Shown: positions 27,901 through 36,000, numbered from the stretch's first letter. The stretch: 64,000 nucleotides of DNA from JAVBPE01 sp031549865 (GCA_031549865.1 JAVBPE010000002.1:1-64000), one strand, 5' to 3'. The notes: a model not told the origin generated them from the sequence alone. Program-made: numbers and translations.

Positions 27901-29120
27901 ATATTATTAATAAATGCATTTAAATAGTCCTTCCAAATAGAATGATTGTAACATTCATTTATTGCATCAATAATTATAACTACTCTTTTGCCTTTCATTT
28001 CACCGTAAAAGTCTAATTCATTTAAAAAATCTGATTCACTTAGGTCCGTTGGTAATGATAACATCTCTTTAATGTGACTCCACGGAGATTGGTCGAAATT
28101 AAATTTATGACCTAATAAAAAAATATTTTTATAACCTTCTTCAGCAGCATTCAATGCTAATTTTCCAAGCAAGTGAGATTTTCCAATACCTGCATCACCT
28201 TCAAGTAAGACAAATCTTTTAAATTGCACCATTAAAGATTCATTTTCTAAAAAACAAAATTCACTAATTGAATTTATAAGTTCTCTTATATAGTAAGCAT
28301 CATTTTTATCTATTTCTTCATTGTTCAAATATTTATTGATTGATTCAATAGATTTATTTGCAATGTTATTAATCTCAACATAAGCCGTACTATCTTGCAT
28401 AAATAATTGTTTTAATAGTTCTTCAATCTTAGTATAAAACTGATTCTTATCAAAATATTCCAAAGGGATTCTTGGAGAATTTCTTTTTATTTTTTTCAGT
28501 TTTTTTTCATAATCATTTAAAAATTTATCACAATATTTTTTTGTTTTAAAAATAGGATATATCTTATCTTCCATTTCTGTTTTTACATGAAACTCACAGT
28601 TGTATCTTCCACCTAAATCATCAATAGATTGTTTTAAATTATCGTCAAACCATTCATCCCTCAATATATTTTTTTTGAAAAAACAGTTTTTAATATTTAT
28701 ATAATCATCTAACATTAGTTTTTGCAAAATTGAGTTATTTGTAATTGGTAGTAATCTTATTTTTGCATCAGTTAAAATTTTCTCAATATCTTTATATCTC
28801 TTACTTGTGATGGTCATATCAAGATTACAATAAAATACAAAAGTATCTATTTTACCTATATAATATTTAATTGTTGTTGTAGCAGAGTTTTTTAATTCTT
28901 TATATCCTGTATTTAAATCATTTACATATTTTGCCTGAAAACCATATTTTTCTCCTTTGAATAAAATTGGTTCTGATTCTATTCCTGGGTTATTTGGTGA
29001 ACATATTAATGTCAAATCTTTATTATTAAATTCATAGCAAAACATTGCACGTGATAATTGTTCAAAGGCATCCGTTGTATCAATATTATAATGTTCAAAA
29101 TCTCTCCATGAAGTTCTCAT
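24936..29120 (-). CDS. STAND NTPase with N-terminal PD-(D/E)XK-like nuclease domain (Avs-like)
   Basis: A 1394-residue protein with the build of an antiviral STAND ATPase. The N-terminal domain (1-140) shows the restriction-like pattern E48...GFQAKY (Q62, K64). A LGGRYNCEFHV stretch near 170 matches the RYTPELH-type signature common in such NTPases. Walker A is GDAGIGKS (308-315) and Walker B is VVIIIDAINE (380-389). A long C-terminal part of about 800 residues would be the sensor. Family knowledge: Avs-type proteins bind conserved phage proteins, oligomerise and cut DNA. It lies 84 bases after a broken serine recombinase and 70 bases before an RHS tip. A G-rich AGGGGGG precedes the ATG. No Avs partner gene is adjacent, so it would act alone. 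Confidence 0.75.
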   Translation of the reverse strand: MRTSWRDFEHYNIDTTDAFEQLSRAMFCYEFNNKDLTLICSPNNPGIESEPILFKGEKYGFQAKYVNDLNTGYKELKNSATTTIKYYIGKIDTFVFYCNLDMTITSKRYKDIEKILTDAKIRLLPITNNSILQKLMLDDYINIKNCFFKKNILRDEWFDDNLKQSIDDLGGRYNCEFHVKTEMEDKIYPIFKTKKYCDKFLNDYEKKLKKIKRNSPRIPLEYFDKNQFYTKIEELLKQLFMQDSTAYVEINNIANKSIESINKYLNNEEIDKNDAYYIRELINSISEFCFLENESLMVQFKRFVLLEGDAGIGKSHLLGKLALNAAEEGYKNIFLLGHKFNFDQSPWSHIKEMLSLPTDLSESDFLNELDFYGEMKGKRVVIIIDAINECYNHSIWKDYLNAFINNISKKKNLAFVFSIRTTFLDNIISDTVQQKIKKREILKIVHSGFQELLDEATLKFFNYYKVKPSLNNLLELELTNPLFLKNFCEVAKENENFFQQGYKNFYDVFDKYTEIVDKKLKEKTSYLQPNNIVKEILLLIADYIYNIGESITISQKELENILVSYSNKQEIIDFLCKSNLIYYYLHDNTPYYYFGYEKYLELIISNLIIKKHDNIDDLIIEIKEKLFETGKYNLVKRYYANNVFSILCILTVEKYNFELIEIVTDLGVDNYAVNKIKGAYINDYAIRKNENIDLEYVFDFLNKEQKKSLIDNFYKVLIKCSLNKNNPLNANLFHKLHINKPLNEIDFCWTIRCTEEYSQRGINNKFFFYVEDAIINLKEYDSFLLSIMLLWNSSTTNLKLRDKCRFLLTKCFFDNPKIHLEIFQLFKEVKDPYIMEVLLGSLYGSIVNYSYSKLEIKELCNEIYVTIFDKKEVYLNILVRDHSKMILDFSANILKVDFNLEKIKLPFKSNKIVNIPSDEFIIKLKNDKDGNYTWNGTKQIISSLTPNAGNFSMLYGDFGRYVFQRYIEKFKNVKIEDMFKYAIKLIMKKYKYKEEYFQEFDRQNNTHGRGPRPNDYVERIGKKYEWLALYEITAILSDHYKVTDWNDNEHDYISASNLEIRAFDYSVLDYNIEILKYDFDVYKPNLEIDPTEWTKTFDDLPQTEKLLKHVDENNVTWILLNKLYNWDYGSYEEAKYATFTHLHAYFVVNENYDNVIKYLSKKDFGDHITPHVPSYDAFYLKEFFNSTVLENKKLIEEKYTLNEYTRHEEIEEVDSETIENYRDSLSVVFDDHKNIDIEAIIETLKTKSKYINEEKIIGELIFACNEYGFNNNEDIYKLERAIYIPNKNIMERFGLIHNTLNGEYINSEKMVVFKNINTISGNGCYIREDILNQFLNEKNLSMFWTTLCDKIYSNEETLGVDKNIYSNRKSELVYYKDNKIIKVVSLFNTKGELV

Positions 29121-29142
29121 ACTTCCCCCCCTATCTCAAAAT

Positions 29143-29165
29143 AAAAAAGCATAATTTCTTATGCT
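29143..29165 (-). terminator. Terminator of the serine recombinase gene
   Basis: On the minus strand AGCATAA, loop GAAA, TTATGCT and then a T run. The same sequence recurs behind the recombinase remnant at 33398-33560, showing that both belong to the same element type. It separates the recombinase from the STAND gene. Confidence 0.75.
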
Positions 29166-29204
29166 CATTGTATCATAATATGTAAAATTTTGGTAGTATT
29201 TATA

Positions 29205-30811
29205 TCACAAAGCTATATTAATAAACCTATAAACTAATGTTATTTCTTGGGTTCTACCACCATTATCATAATTAACTGGTGCTATCTCTATTCTAGTAAT
29301 TAGCTTACAAACCATTTCTCTAGTTAATTCTTTAAAATCTAAGAATTCATTCACTACTTCTTTCAATTCTTCTAAGTTATCTTTAAAGGTATTAGTTTTC
29401 TCTAATAGCTTATTTAATTCAATTAATCTTGCGTTTAAAGCCTTTTGATCGTTTTGACATTCAGTAACTAGTCTTGCATAAGAACTATCGTCTACAAGTC
29501 CTGTAGCGTTATCTTGATAAATCTTTAAAGTCATTTTAGTTAATGCTTCTAATTTCTTCTCTATTTTTATTTTTTCTTGTTGATGTTTAAGTGATAAATC
29601 ATTTTCTTTTTGACTTTTAGAGATTATTTCATATAATTCTTTATCATCTTTTATAAGACTAAAGAAATGTTTTAATCTTGTAGTAACTACCTCAACTAAA
29701 TTATTATATAGTATGTAATTATATTTAGGACATTCTTCCTTACGTGTTACATGATGTTGACATTTGAAGATGATACTTTGTTTTCTTTTTTTCTCGCTTG
29801 ATTACAAATATGCATACGATGTCCACATACTTTACAGAATACTAAACTTTTAAAGACATTATCATAATTGTGTTTATGTACTCTTTTTCTTCCTTGGATT
29901 AATTCTTGTACTCTTTCATAATCAATTCTAGATATTATGGCTTCATGTGTATTTTGGACTATAATATGATTCTCTTGGGCTACTCTAACTCTTTTCTTAG
30001 TTTTGTAGTTAGGTATTTCATATTTTCTATTTTCCATATCTCCTACATAAACCATATCTTTCATAATGGTACGAACTGTTGGACCACACCATTCATATTC
30101 CCATGATTCACCCCTAAGTGAATAATATCGTTCAAATCTTGTATCACCTTGTTTTGCTTTATAAGCTGCTGGTGTTAATATTCTTCTATCAAATAGTTCT
30201 TTTTTAATAGCTACTATTCCTTTACCTTCTAAGGCTAATCTAAATATCTCTTTTACTGTTTCAGCTGGTTCTTCATCTATAACTAATTGATTAGGATTAT
30301 CGGGATTCTTCTTATAGCCAAAAGGTGTTTGGGCGGATATAAACATTCCATTTAAGGCTCTTTGTCTTTTAGCTGTTTTAACTTTCTTTGATAGGTCTTT
30401 TGCGTACATATCATTAAGGATATTTTTAAATGGTGCTATATCATTATCAGATTTGCTGGTATCAATATTATTATTTAACGCTATATATCTGACATTCTTA
30501 CTTGGAAAATATACTTCACTATAATAACCTGTCATAATGTAATCCCTACCTAATCTAGATAAGTCTTTAGTTATTACTAAATTAATCTTTTTACTTTCAA
30601 TATCACTTACTAATCTTTGAAATGCTGGACGATTAAAGTTTAAACCACTGTATCCATCATCGACATAAATATCTGATATTAGAAAGCCTTGTTCCTTACA
30701 GTATTTTTCTAGCATTAGCTTTTGTGTTTGAATACTTGAACTATCTGTATTAGTTCCGTCATCGCTTGATAGACGGCAATAGATTGCGGTTTTATGTATT
30801 TCTTGAATCAT
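29205..30811 (-). pseudogene. Large serine recombinase, split by a frameshift
   Basis: The N-terminal resolvase domain is intact: TAIYCRLSSDDG with the catalytic Ser, DDGYSGLNFNRPAF, LVITKDLSRLGRDY. The recombinase domain and a zinc-ribbon start (CKVCGHRM) follow. Near a run of seven A (minus strand, 29786-29792) the frame shifts, and the rest (KCQHHVTRKEECPKYNY, then a coiled coil and a DUF4368-like end IEIAPVNYDNGG) is in another frame ending at 29205. Start 30811 is chosen because AAAGGGG lies eight bases upstream. A single base change in the homopolymer, or a sequencing error, would restore about 535 residues. Such enzymes integrate or excise elements by site-specific recombination. Confidence 0.8.
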
Positions 30812-30920
30812 TTGATATTCCCCTTTCACTTAAATATAATTCAAATATGAGTTTATTTAATTGAACCTCATTACTAAATTCTTCTACTACTTCATAATTA
30901 ATCTTTTCTATATTAATCAC
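30792..30920 (-). CDS. Possible small recombinase-associated protein, 42 aa
   Basis: The frame begins VINIEKINYEVVEEFSNEV and continues LNKLIFELYLSERGI, overlapping the recombinase start. It has the helical, charged look of small proteins often encoded just before serine recombinases. The only classical start is a GTG merged with GAGGGG, so the true start may have mutated. It may be a fossil. Confidence 0.35.
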   Translation of the reverse strand: MINIEKINYEVVEEFSNEVQLNKLIFELYLSERGISNDSRNT

Positions 30921-30942
30921 CCCTCATATATCAATGATAGAT

Positions 30943-30965
30943 GGGGATATAGACATAGTTTGTCC
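30943..30965 (-). repeat. Att-like repeat, copy B
   Basis: On the minus strand GGACAAACTATGTCTATATC, followed by a hairpin made of CCCCATC and GAGGGG. It lies about 130 bases upstream of the recombinase start, the same relative place as copy C to its recombinase remnant. Confidence 0.5.
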
Positions 30966-30980
30966 TTCAAGTAAAAATTA

Positions 30981-31072
30981 TTATAAAGTTATCGACATTC
31001 CTCGATATAATCTTCCGCAACCATAACTGATTGAACGAGCCGCGAGACCAATTACGATATCATGAAGTTGTA
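30981..31072 (-). other. GC-richer island with open frame, unidentified
   Basis: About 90 bases with clearly higher GC than the surroundings. The minus strand reads HDIVIGLAARSISYGCGR and then LYRGMSITL before a stop at 30981. It contains ATCGA...CTCGAT-type short palindromes. It is wedged between an immunity gene and att-like repeat B, and could be the tail of a disrupted gene or part of an attachment site. Confidence 0.35.
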
Positions 31073-31075
31073 AAT

Positions 31076-31555
31076 TTATTTTATAATATGAGATATTTCT
31101 TTCCATTTTAAATATTTTTCTTTATCTTTTTTATTAATTTTATTTAGAGTATCATCACTACAATACAATTCATTTTCTAATAATTCAAATAAAAGTTTGT
31201 TTTTATCTTTGTTTATAACTCCACTTAAATTCATTTGCTCTAATTCGCTTAAAAATTCTATTGGATAATCATCTAATAAACAAGCAAGTGCTCCATATAA
31301 ATTAAAAGTATTATCATCTATTTTTATAACCGGAGTGTTTATAGGTATTAAAATAAGTTTCACAAGTTCTTCATAAGATAAAAGCGGCAACCTGCAAAAT
31401 CCATTTTCTCTACCCCACCCTAAATCAAGCAAAGGTATACAAATCCATACACTATTATCTTTTATGTTAATATATTTATTCTCATCTAATTTTTTCAAAC
31501 CCATTTGCTCAGGATTTTTAGGACTAAATCTTACAGTTTGCATAAAATATTTCAT
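31076..31555 (-). CDS. Putative immunity protein for the tip at 31557
   Basis: A 159-residue soluble protein one base after the stop of the RHS tip, the tightest toxin-immunity spacing here. It shows NSVWICIPLLDLGWGRENGF in the middle, and the rest is helical and acidic. I do not recognise the family. The immunity role is inferred from position only. Translation is probably coupled to the tip, so if the tip is silent its expression may depend on a promoter further upstream. Confidence 0.6.
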   Translation of the reverse strand: MKYFMQTVRFSPKNPEQMGLKKLDENKYINIKDNSVWICIPLLDLGWGRENGFCRLPLLSYEELVKLILIPINTPVIKIDDNTFNLYGALACLLDDYPIEFLSELEQMNLSGVINKDKNKLLFELLENELYCSDDTLNKINKKDKEKYLKWKEISHIIK

Positions 31556-31556
31556 A

Positions 31557-32321
31557 TTATCTTCCCCTAATTATTTCTATAAATTTTTTTCCTAACTCTA
31601 TAATCTCTTGTGTATACCAAATTGCATTTTCTCGCATGCCTGGATAATAAAGTATCGCATTAACTTGGCTATAACTTGGTACTTGATTAGCAAAGTTATA
31701 CGAAGCCAATTCCCACGCTCTTTGATTATACTCTGGTAGACCGCTTAAGTATTGACCTAATCTTGTCATTTCTAACGTTGTTCCATTTATCGTATTTGCA
31801 TAATCTGCCGCTGCCTCTTTAGCAATATCTCCACCAGACCAAAACACATGTGTAACATAATGAAATGAATTTTTTAGATTATCCATCATCATATACCCAG
31901 CTCCAGCAAGACCAGCAGCTTGATACATTGCATAGACTGTCTTTGCTCCATTCCATACCGTTCCAATGGATGAAAAGAAACTTCCAGTTAGAGCACCACT
32001 TATTCCAGCCCCAACTACTAATCCGACTCCAAACCCTATTGCTCCGCCTAATGCAATATCTCCTACTAATTGCCAACCAGTGTGACCTTTGCTAACACCG
32101 ACACCAGTTCCAATACCCGCTCCAATTACCAAACCAATTAAAGCCACTGCAATTAAAAATGGGAAGTGCCCATCAGGATCCACATACATAATCGGATTAT
32201 TTTTGCAGTATGAATATAAGTTAAGTCCATTAATGCTTTTCGGGTCTAAATAGTCAATTGAATCAGGTGATATAAAGCGTCCAATTTCAGGATCATAGTA
32301 TCTAGAGGTTAATAAAAACAA
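31557..32321 (-). CDS. Orphan RHS C-terminal tip with putative toxin domain
   Basis: A 254-residue tip: LLTSRYYDPEIGRF and NGLNLYSYCKNNPIM, then VDPDGH, then a Gly-rich hydrophobic section (about 60-135), then a toxin-like end. The end carries FWSGGDIAKEAAADYA, TTLEMTRLGQYLSGLP and ENAIWYTQEIIELG, a recurrent polymorphic-toxin pattern whose chemistry I cannot assign. The RHS homology starts near 32340, after TACTATTATAAAA, and has a stop in frame before it, so the tip lacks a proper translation start. It sits 52 bases after the macro-SEFIR gene. Confidence 0.75.
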   Translation of the reverse strand: MFLLTSRYYDPEIGRFISPDSIDYLDPKSINGLNLYSYCKNNPIMYVDPDGHFPFLIAVALIGLVIGAGIGTGVGVSKGHTGWQLVGDIALGGAIGFGVGLVVGAGISGALTGSFFSSIGTVWNGAKTVYAMYQAAGLAGAGYMMMDNLKNSFHYVTHVFWSGGDIAKEAAADYANTINGTTLEMTRLGQYLSGLPEYNQRAWELASYNFANQVPSYSQVNAILYYPGMRENAIWYTQEIIELGKKFIEIIRGR

Positions 32322-32372
32322 GCCTGTCTCTACATCTTTATTTTATAATAGTAACTTTGAAGAAAGTGAATT

Positions 32373-33380
32373 TTACACTGCCTCAACTAATTTTTTTGCT
32401 TTTTTTCTTTTATATTTTGTTATATAATCTGGAATTCTGCCTAATTCTGGTTCTATATCACAATCAAAAATAATAGTTAATAATTCTTCAACATTTTCGT
32501 TGCTAATTTCATTTGAAGACCAATGCAATGCATATTTTGATTTCATGAATAATGGTATACTCTTGTCAATGTCTTGTTCTCTAGCAATAGCGATATACTT
32601 ACCATCATTTTGAGTCCACAACATATCTCCTTGTATAATCATTGTTTCCCATCCAACTCCACCACTTCTTATATTTGATTTTTGAGAATAAAAATTATCG
32701 CATATTAACAAAACTTTGTCAGCTTGTATTATTTCATTTGTCATCCATTGAGGAAGATCAATTCCTGGTTTTAAAATGTATTTATCCAATCTTGCATCTA
32801 CACCATTTTCTCTAAGTATATCAACTAGTTTTTGTGTCCATTTTGCATTTTCAGCATTTGCCGAAGCATAACTGACAAATACACGTGGATTCTTAATGTT
32901 TTCTATTTTCTCTTCTAAAAAATTTATAGAAATATTTCTAAAATGTTCTTCTGCAAAAGCAAATATTTTTACATTAATTGATTTTTCGCTTTCAAAAACT
33001 TCTTTAGCAACCTCAAAGCACTGTACTTCTGATAATCTTCCAGCACCTGTGCCTAATAAAGGCATATTTATAGTTCTTATATTATTAAGTGAAGAAAGTT
33101 TCAAAATATTAATAAATGCCTGCCTCATTATATCTTTTGTAGTATTTACTCCGTTTTTTACAGAAGCTACAATTGCAATATAATTAGCAATTGTAAATTG
33201 ACTAGAAAATCTCTCATACATTCTCACCTCACCTAATCCCATTTTTCTTTTAGGTGATAAAAGATTACTTTCATTTAAGAATTCAGCAAAATGAGGTGCC
33301 ACACCTCCATCAGTATTGGCTGGTATTACTATTAAATCACATTTACTGTCAAATATACTACCTTTAATTAGTTCTATCAT
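32373..33380 (-). CDS. Macro-domain and SEFIR/TIR fusion protein (putative defence protein)
   Basis: A 335-residue cytoplasmic protein. Residues 1-155 fit a macro domain, which binds or hydrolyses ADP-ribose compounds: IELIKGSIFDSKCDLIVIPA, NTDGGVAPHF and NMPLLGTGAGRLS. Residues 165-325 fit the SEFIR branch of TIR domains: PRVFVSYASANAENAKWTQK, NGVDARLDKY, IQADKVLLICDNFYSQKS and GGVGWETMII with a candidate catalytic Glu245. TIR/SEFIR proteins in bacteria often cleave NAD or make ADP-ribose signals upon infection, and macro domains bind such signals. One chain with both could sense and act. It lies directly downstream of a recombinase 3' remnant and upstream of an RHS tip. Confidence 0.8.
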   Translation of the reverse strand: MIELIKGSIFDSKCDLIVIPANTDGGVAPHFAEFLNESNLLSPKRKMGLGEVRMYERFSSQFTIANYIAIVASVKNGVNTTKDIMRQAFINILKLSSLNNIRTINMPLLGTGAGRLSEVQCFEVAKEVFESEKSINVKIFAFAEEHFRNISINFLEEKIENIKNPRVFVSYASANAENAKWTQKLVDILRENGVDARLDKYILKPGIDLPQWMTNEIIQADKVLLICDNFYSQKSNIRSGGVGWETMIIQGDMLWTQNDGKYIAIAREQDIDKSIPLFMKSKYALHWSSNEISNENVEELLTIIFDCDIEPELGRIPDYITKYKRKKAKKLVEAV

Positions 33381-33397
33381 TTAAATTCCCCCTTTAA

Positions 33398-33560
33398 GCA
33401 AAAAAGCATGATTTCTTATGCTCATTGTATCATAAAATGTAAAATTTTGGTAGCATTTATATTACAAAGCTATATTAATAAACCTATAAACTAAAGTTAT
33501 TTCTTGAGTTCTACCACCATTATCATAATTAACTGGTGCTATTTCAATTCTTTTAAATGA
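33398..33560 (-). repeat. Duplicated 3' end of a serine recombinase with its terminator
   Basis: This is a near copy of 29137-29296: the terminator with AGCAT/ATGCT, the same untranslated stretch, and the last roughly 28 codons of the recombinase (APVNYDNGGRTQEIT, then LVYRFINIAL). It is cut off at about 33560, where IS3-like end copy 2 begins. So a second recombinase of the same kind once stood before the macro-SEFIR gene. Confidence 0.8.
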
Positions 33561-33565
33561 TTTTA

Positions 33566-33649
33566 TTACCTTTCTTTAATATTCTATAGTATAACAAAAA
33601 AAGTAGATGTTGCCCATGTTACACTGTCTACTTTTACTTTACAACTTCA
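33566..33649 (-). repeat. IS3-like element end, copy 2
   Basis: Same layout as copy 1: TGAAGTTGTAAAG and AAAAGTAGACA at the outer end, a hairpin, then a TATACT box and AAAGAAAGG ribosome-site-like sequence. It runs straight into the recombinase remnant with no transposase between, which suggests a deletion that removed the transposase and most of the recombinase. Confidence 0.6.
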
Positions 33650-33652
33650 TTA

Positions 33653-33850
33653 GTAAGTCCATGCTTTTCGCGAGTTTTCCTAAACTGTGGCACCAAACTG
33701 GATTGTTGAAAAACGGTAACTTTTATAGGCACAAGCTAGTATTTCATTTATGGAGTTTTATGTCGAAAAGGTGTATCTAGTAGCCTCTATCATGGCTATT
33801 AGTGTCGCCTTGAATTCAAGCACCTTTTTGGGATGTGCCGAAATTATTGT
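33653..33850. other. GC-richer non-coding stretch of unknown nature
   Basis: About 200 bases stand out by composition and by short complementary segments, such as AAAGGTG near 33768 and CACCTTTTT near 33824. No frame stays open for its length, although the minus strand end reads FFNNPVWCHSLGKLAKSMDL before a stop at the IS-like end. It could be a structured RNA or a worn mobile-element piece. Confidence 0.3.
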
Positions 33851-33856
33851 TTATAT

Positions 33857-33890
33857 AAAAAAAGCAGAGAACTTTTTATCGTTCCTGCTC
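33857..33890 (-). terminator. Terminator hairpin with strong T run
   Basis: On the minus strand GCAGGAAC pairs with GTTC(T)CTGC around an eight-base loop and is followed by seven T. It shares the GAACTTTTTATCGTTC loop region with the terminator at 35212-35250, so cassette terminators here are related. Confidence 0.65.
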
Positions 33891-33918
33891 CTATATTTGA
33901 TTTCTTATTCTTCTTTTT

Positions 33919-33978
33919 AAGACCCGAAAAAGAAGCAAAACGTGTATGTTAACAAAATTCCAACATTAAAAATATTGT
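33919..33978 (-). repeat. Cassette-boundary repeat, copy 1
   Basis: AAGACCCGAAAAAGAAGCAA then AACGTGT, and further on CAACATTAAAAATATTG. The same sequence with a few changes occurs at 41990-42048. Both copies lie just downstream of an immunity gene, so they mark the end of a tip-immunity cassette. Confidence 0.55.
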
Positions 33979-34003
33979 AATTTTATTAACTCTAATAATG
34001 ACA

Positions 34004-34043
34004 TTAAAAAAACCTAATCTAGATTTTCACTCTGAATTAGGTT
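34004..34043 (-). terminator. Terminator of the immunity gene at 34064
   Basis: On the minus strand AACCTAAT pairs perfectly with ATTAGGTT around a 17-base loop and is followed by a T run. It lies 21 bases after the stop codon. Confidence 0.75.
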
Positions 34044-34063
34044 GATTTTTATATTGAACATTT

Positions 34064-34477
34064 CTAATCAATGATATAATTAATTTTTTCTATATCTGTG
34101 ATAACAAATTCAATTTCATTTTTAGAACTATTCCCTTTTAACAAGATTGAATTAGCAAATTGAGAATAATAATCTAAATAAATTCTAAATCCACTCTCTT
34201 TAATCATATACAAAAAATTTTCATAACTTATCTCTTTATATTTTTTTCTATTCTTTTTTATAATTTTTATATGTTGATATATTGTATCCACTTTTAAATC
34301 ATCTATTTCAATAATCATTTTACTTGCTTTTGTTTTATCTAAAAGTTTCTGATTTTCGTTTAAAATATAAAACCCGTCTTCAAAACTTAAAATCATTTTA
34401 GATTCTAAACATTTTAGATCTGTAATTTTAGATTCATGAAGTCCGTAATTCAATAAATTATTATTCAAAAATATCAT
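34064..34477 (-). CDS. Putative immunity protein for the tip at 34502
   Basis: A 137-residue soluble protein 24 bases downstream of the tip's stop, with AAGGAG eleven bases ahead of its ATG. Visible features are MILSFEDGFYILNENQKLL and a C-terminal FVITDIEKINYIID. The family is not recognised. Its separate ribosome site and terminator suggest the immunity gene stays expressed while the tip is silent. Confidence 0.55.
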   Translation of the reverse strand: MIFLNNNLLNYGLHESKITDLKCLESKMILSFEDGFYILNENQKLLDKTKASKMIIEIDDLKVDTIYQHIKIIKKNRKKYKEISYENFLYMIKESGFRIYLDYYSQFANSILLKGNSSKNEIEFVITDIEKINYIID

Positions 34478-34501
34478 ATTAAAAATTTCTCCTTAAATAT
34501 A

Positions 34502-35086
34502 TTATTTTGGTGGAAATTTCTTAAATAATTCTAAGATTTCTTTCCACAATTTTTTTAAAGCTTTTCTCTGTTGTGCATTTAGACTTTTATCACCCTTTAA
34601 TGGATTTCCATGTATATCTATACGGCTTTCGAAATTATCTCCTTTAAAATGAATATGATTTGGTTTATGGTCATTTGGGTATTTCTCTCCCCAATATCCA
34701 TTACTTTTATTTGTACTTGCAAGCATTAAACCACTTAAAGATAATGCACCAACTCCTACTAATACTTGTGCTCCTGTAATTGTTATTTTTAAACCTTCTG
34801 TAAGCATTAAAGCCCCATTAACCATTTCTATTCCAGGTATAGAGAAAGCCCAACTACTAGATGCAAATGAGATTAAATATGGTGCTGCATAATAACCTGC
34901 TATACCACCTATTATTCCACCACCAACTATTCCAGCCATAGTCCAACCAAATAGTTCCCAGCCCTCTGCACCGTTGTTTTTCGCAATGTTATATGCTGCC
35001 GTTCCACCAATTGCTGCTCCAGCCGCTATAAAGCCAAGTATGATTAAGGTTGCTATCGCAAAATGTCCATCAGGATCATAAAACAT
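34502..35086 (-). CDS. Orphan RHS C-terminal tip lacking the RHS core
   Basis: A 194-residue tip that begins inside the last RHS motif, NNPIMFYDPDGHF. The frame upstream shows SPY, a TGA stop, then YNNP, so it is not translated from further up. A Gly/Ala-rich section (about 10-120) leads to a toxin-like end: YWGEKYPNDHKPNHIHFKG, RIDIHGNPLKG and RKALKKLWKEILELFKKF. The His-rich centre could be a nuclease site but I cannot place it. Its 5' junction matches that of the tip at 43882, and both differ from the longer tips. Confidence 0.65.
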   Translation of the reverse strand: MFYDPDGHFAIATLIILGFIAAGAAIGGTAAYNIAKNNGAEGWELFGWTMAGIVGGGIIGGIAGYYAAPYLISFASSSWAFSIPGIEMVNGALMLTEGLKITITGAQVLVGVGALSLSGLMLASTNKSNGYWGEKYPNDHKPNHIHFKGDNFESRIDIHGNPLKGDKSLNAQQRKALKKLWKEILELFKKFPPK

Positions 35087-35211
35087 AATCGGGTTGTTAT
35101 ATCAGTAAGGCGACAATAACTGTTTAACATTAATGAATATGTCTTCATTTATCATTATATCATATATTTGCATTTCCTTTAATTTGTTTTTTAATACTAA
35201 GAGCCAATCTT

Positions 35212-35250
35212 AAGAGAAAAGGGTAGGAAACTTTTTATCGTTTCTACCCT
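35212..35250 (-). terminator. Terminator of the immunity gene at 35287
   Basis: GGGTAGGAAAC (35221-35231) pairs with GTTTCTACCC (35240-35249) with one bulge, followed on the minus strand by TTTCTCTTA. It is the GC-richest hairpin between the two adjacent cassettes. Confidence 0.7.
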
Positions 35251-35286
35251 TAAAACCCTATACAATTTCACATCATAATACTGATA

Positions 35287-35991
35287 TTATTTGTTAAAAT
35301 TATAGAATGTTTCAATTGATTTTTTTTCAATATTTCCAATAACTCCCCACTTTTGTCTAAATCTATATTTAAACATAAAACTAGGTTTAGTTTTACCAGC
35401 TATAACAAGATTATATTTTTTACTTTTATTCTTATTGTTTTTTATTATTAATATTAGTTCACTTTGTCTTGAAAATGTATTATCCATCAAAAATCCTTGT
35501 TTCGTTTTTTTATCATTAGTTTCAAGTTGTAATTTTGTCATGAAATATTCATAAATATAATATCGTTTTCTTATCCAATTCTTCATATCAAATCTAATCG
35601 TTTTTTCATTGATAGTACCTTCATAGATTCCTTGGTCAACTTCTACAATTTCAATGCGATTTTGATTAAACTGTTTCTTAAAAGTAAACCTAAATTCATC
35701 ATAACAATTATTAGGAACTCCTTCTATTAATCCATTCTTACTTCTCAAAAGCTTCATTTCAGGGTACGTATAATAACCAATGTGATACATTGGATTATAA
35801 CTAGGAGCATGAAAAGGAATAATAATTCCTATTACCATTATCACAAAAAATATAAGGTGAACATAGTTTGCTTCATAATTTTTAAACACTATGCAATGTA
35901 TCAACAAAAATAAAATTGATAATAGTGAGATACTTATTCCCCCAAAAACAAGAACATGAGAAATGAAACAATATTTTTGATTTTTTTTCAT
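35287..35991 (-). CDS. Putative membrane immunity protein, paralogue of the one at 44547
   Basis: A 234-residue protein with two N-terminal membrane helices (about 13-32 and 42-62) and a cytoplasmic domain. It shares a set of ordered motifs with the immunity protein of the full rhs gene (44547-45212): GVPNN, a VEVDQGIYEGTINEK-like segment, FDMKNWIRKRYYIYEYF, and a final FKYRF block. It lies nine bases after the tip at 36001, whose pre-toxin region also matches that of the full RHS protein. A membrane immunity protein hints that the toxin may act at or near the membrane. Confidence 0.65.
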   Translation of the reverse strand: MKKNQKYCFISHVLVFGGISISLLSILFLLIHCIVFKNYEANYVHLIFFVIMVIGIIIPFHAPSYNPMYHIGYYTYPEMKLLRSKNGLIEGVPNNCYDEFRFTFKKQFNQNRIEIVEVDQGIYEGTINEKTIRFDMKNWIRKRYYIYEYFMTKLQLETNDKKTKQGFLMDNTFSRQSELILIIKNNKNKSKKYNLVIAGKTKPSFMFKYRFRQKWGVIGNIEKKSIETFYNFNK

Positions 35992-36000
35992 TAGATATCC

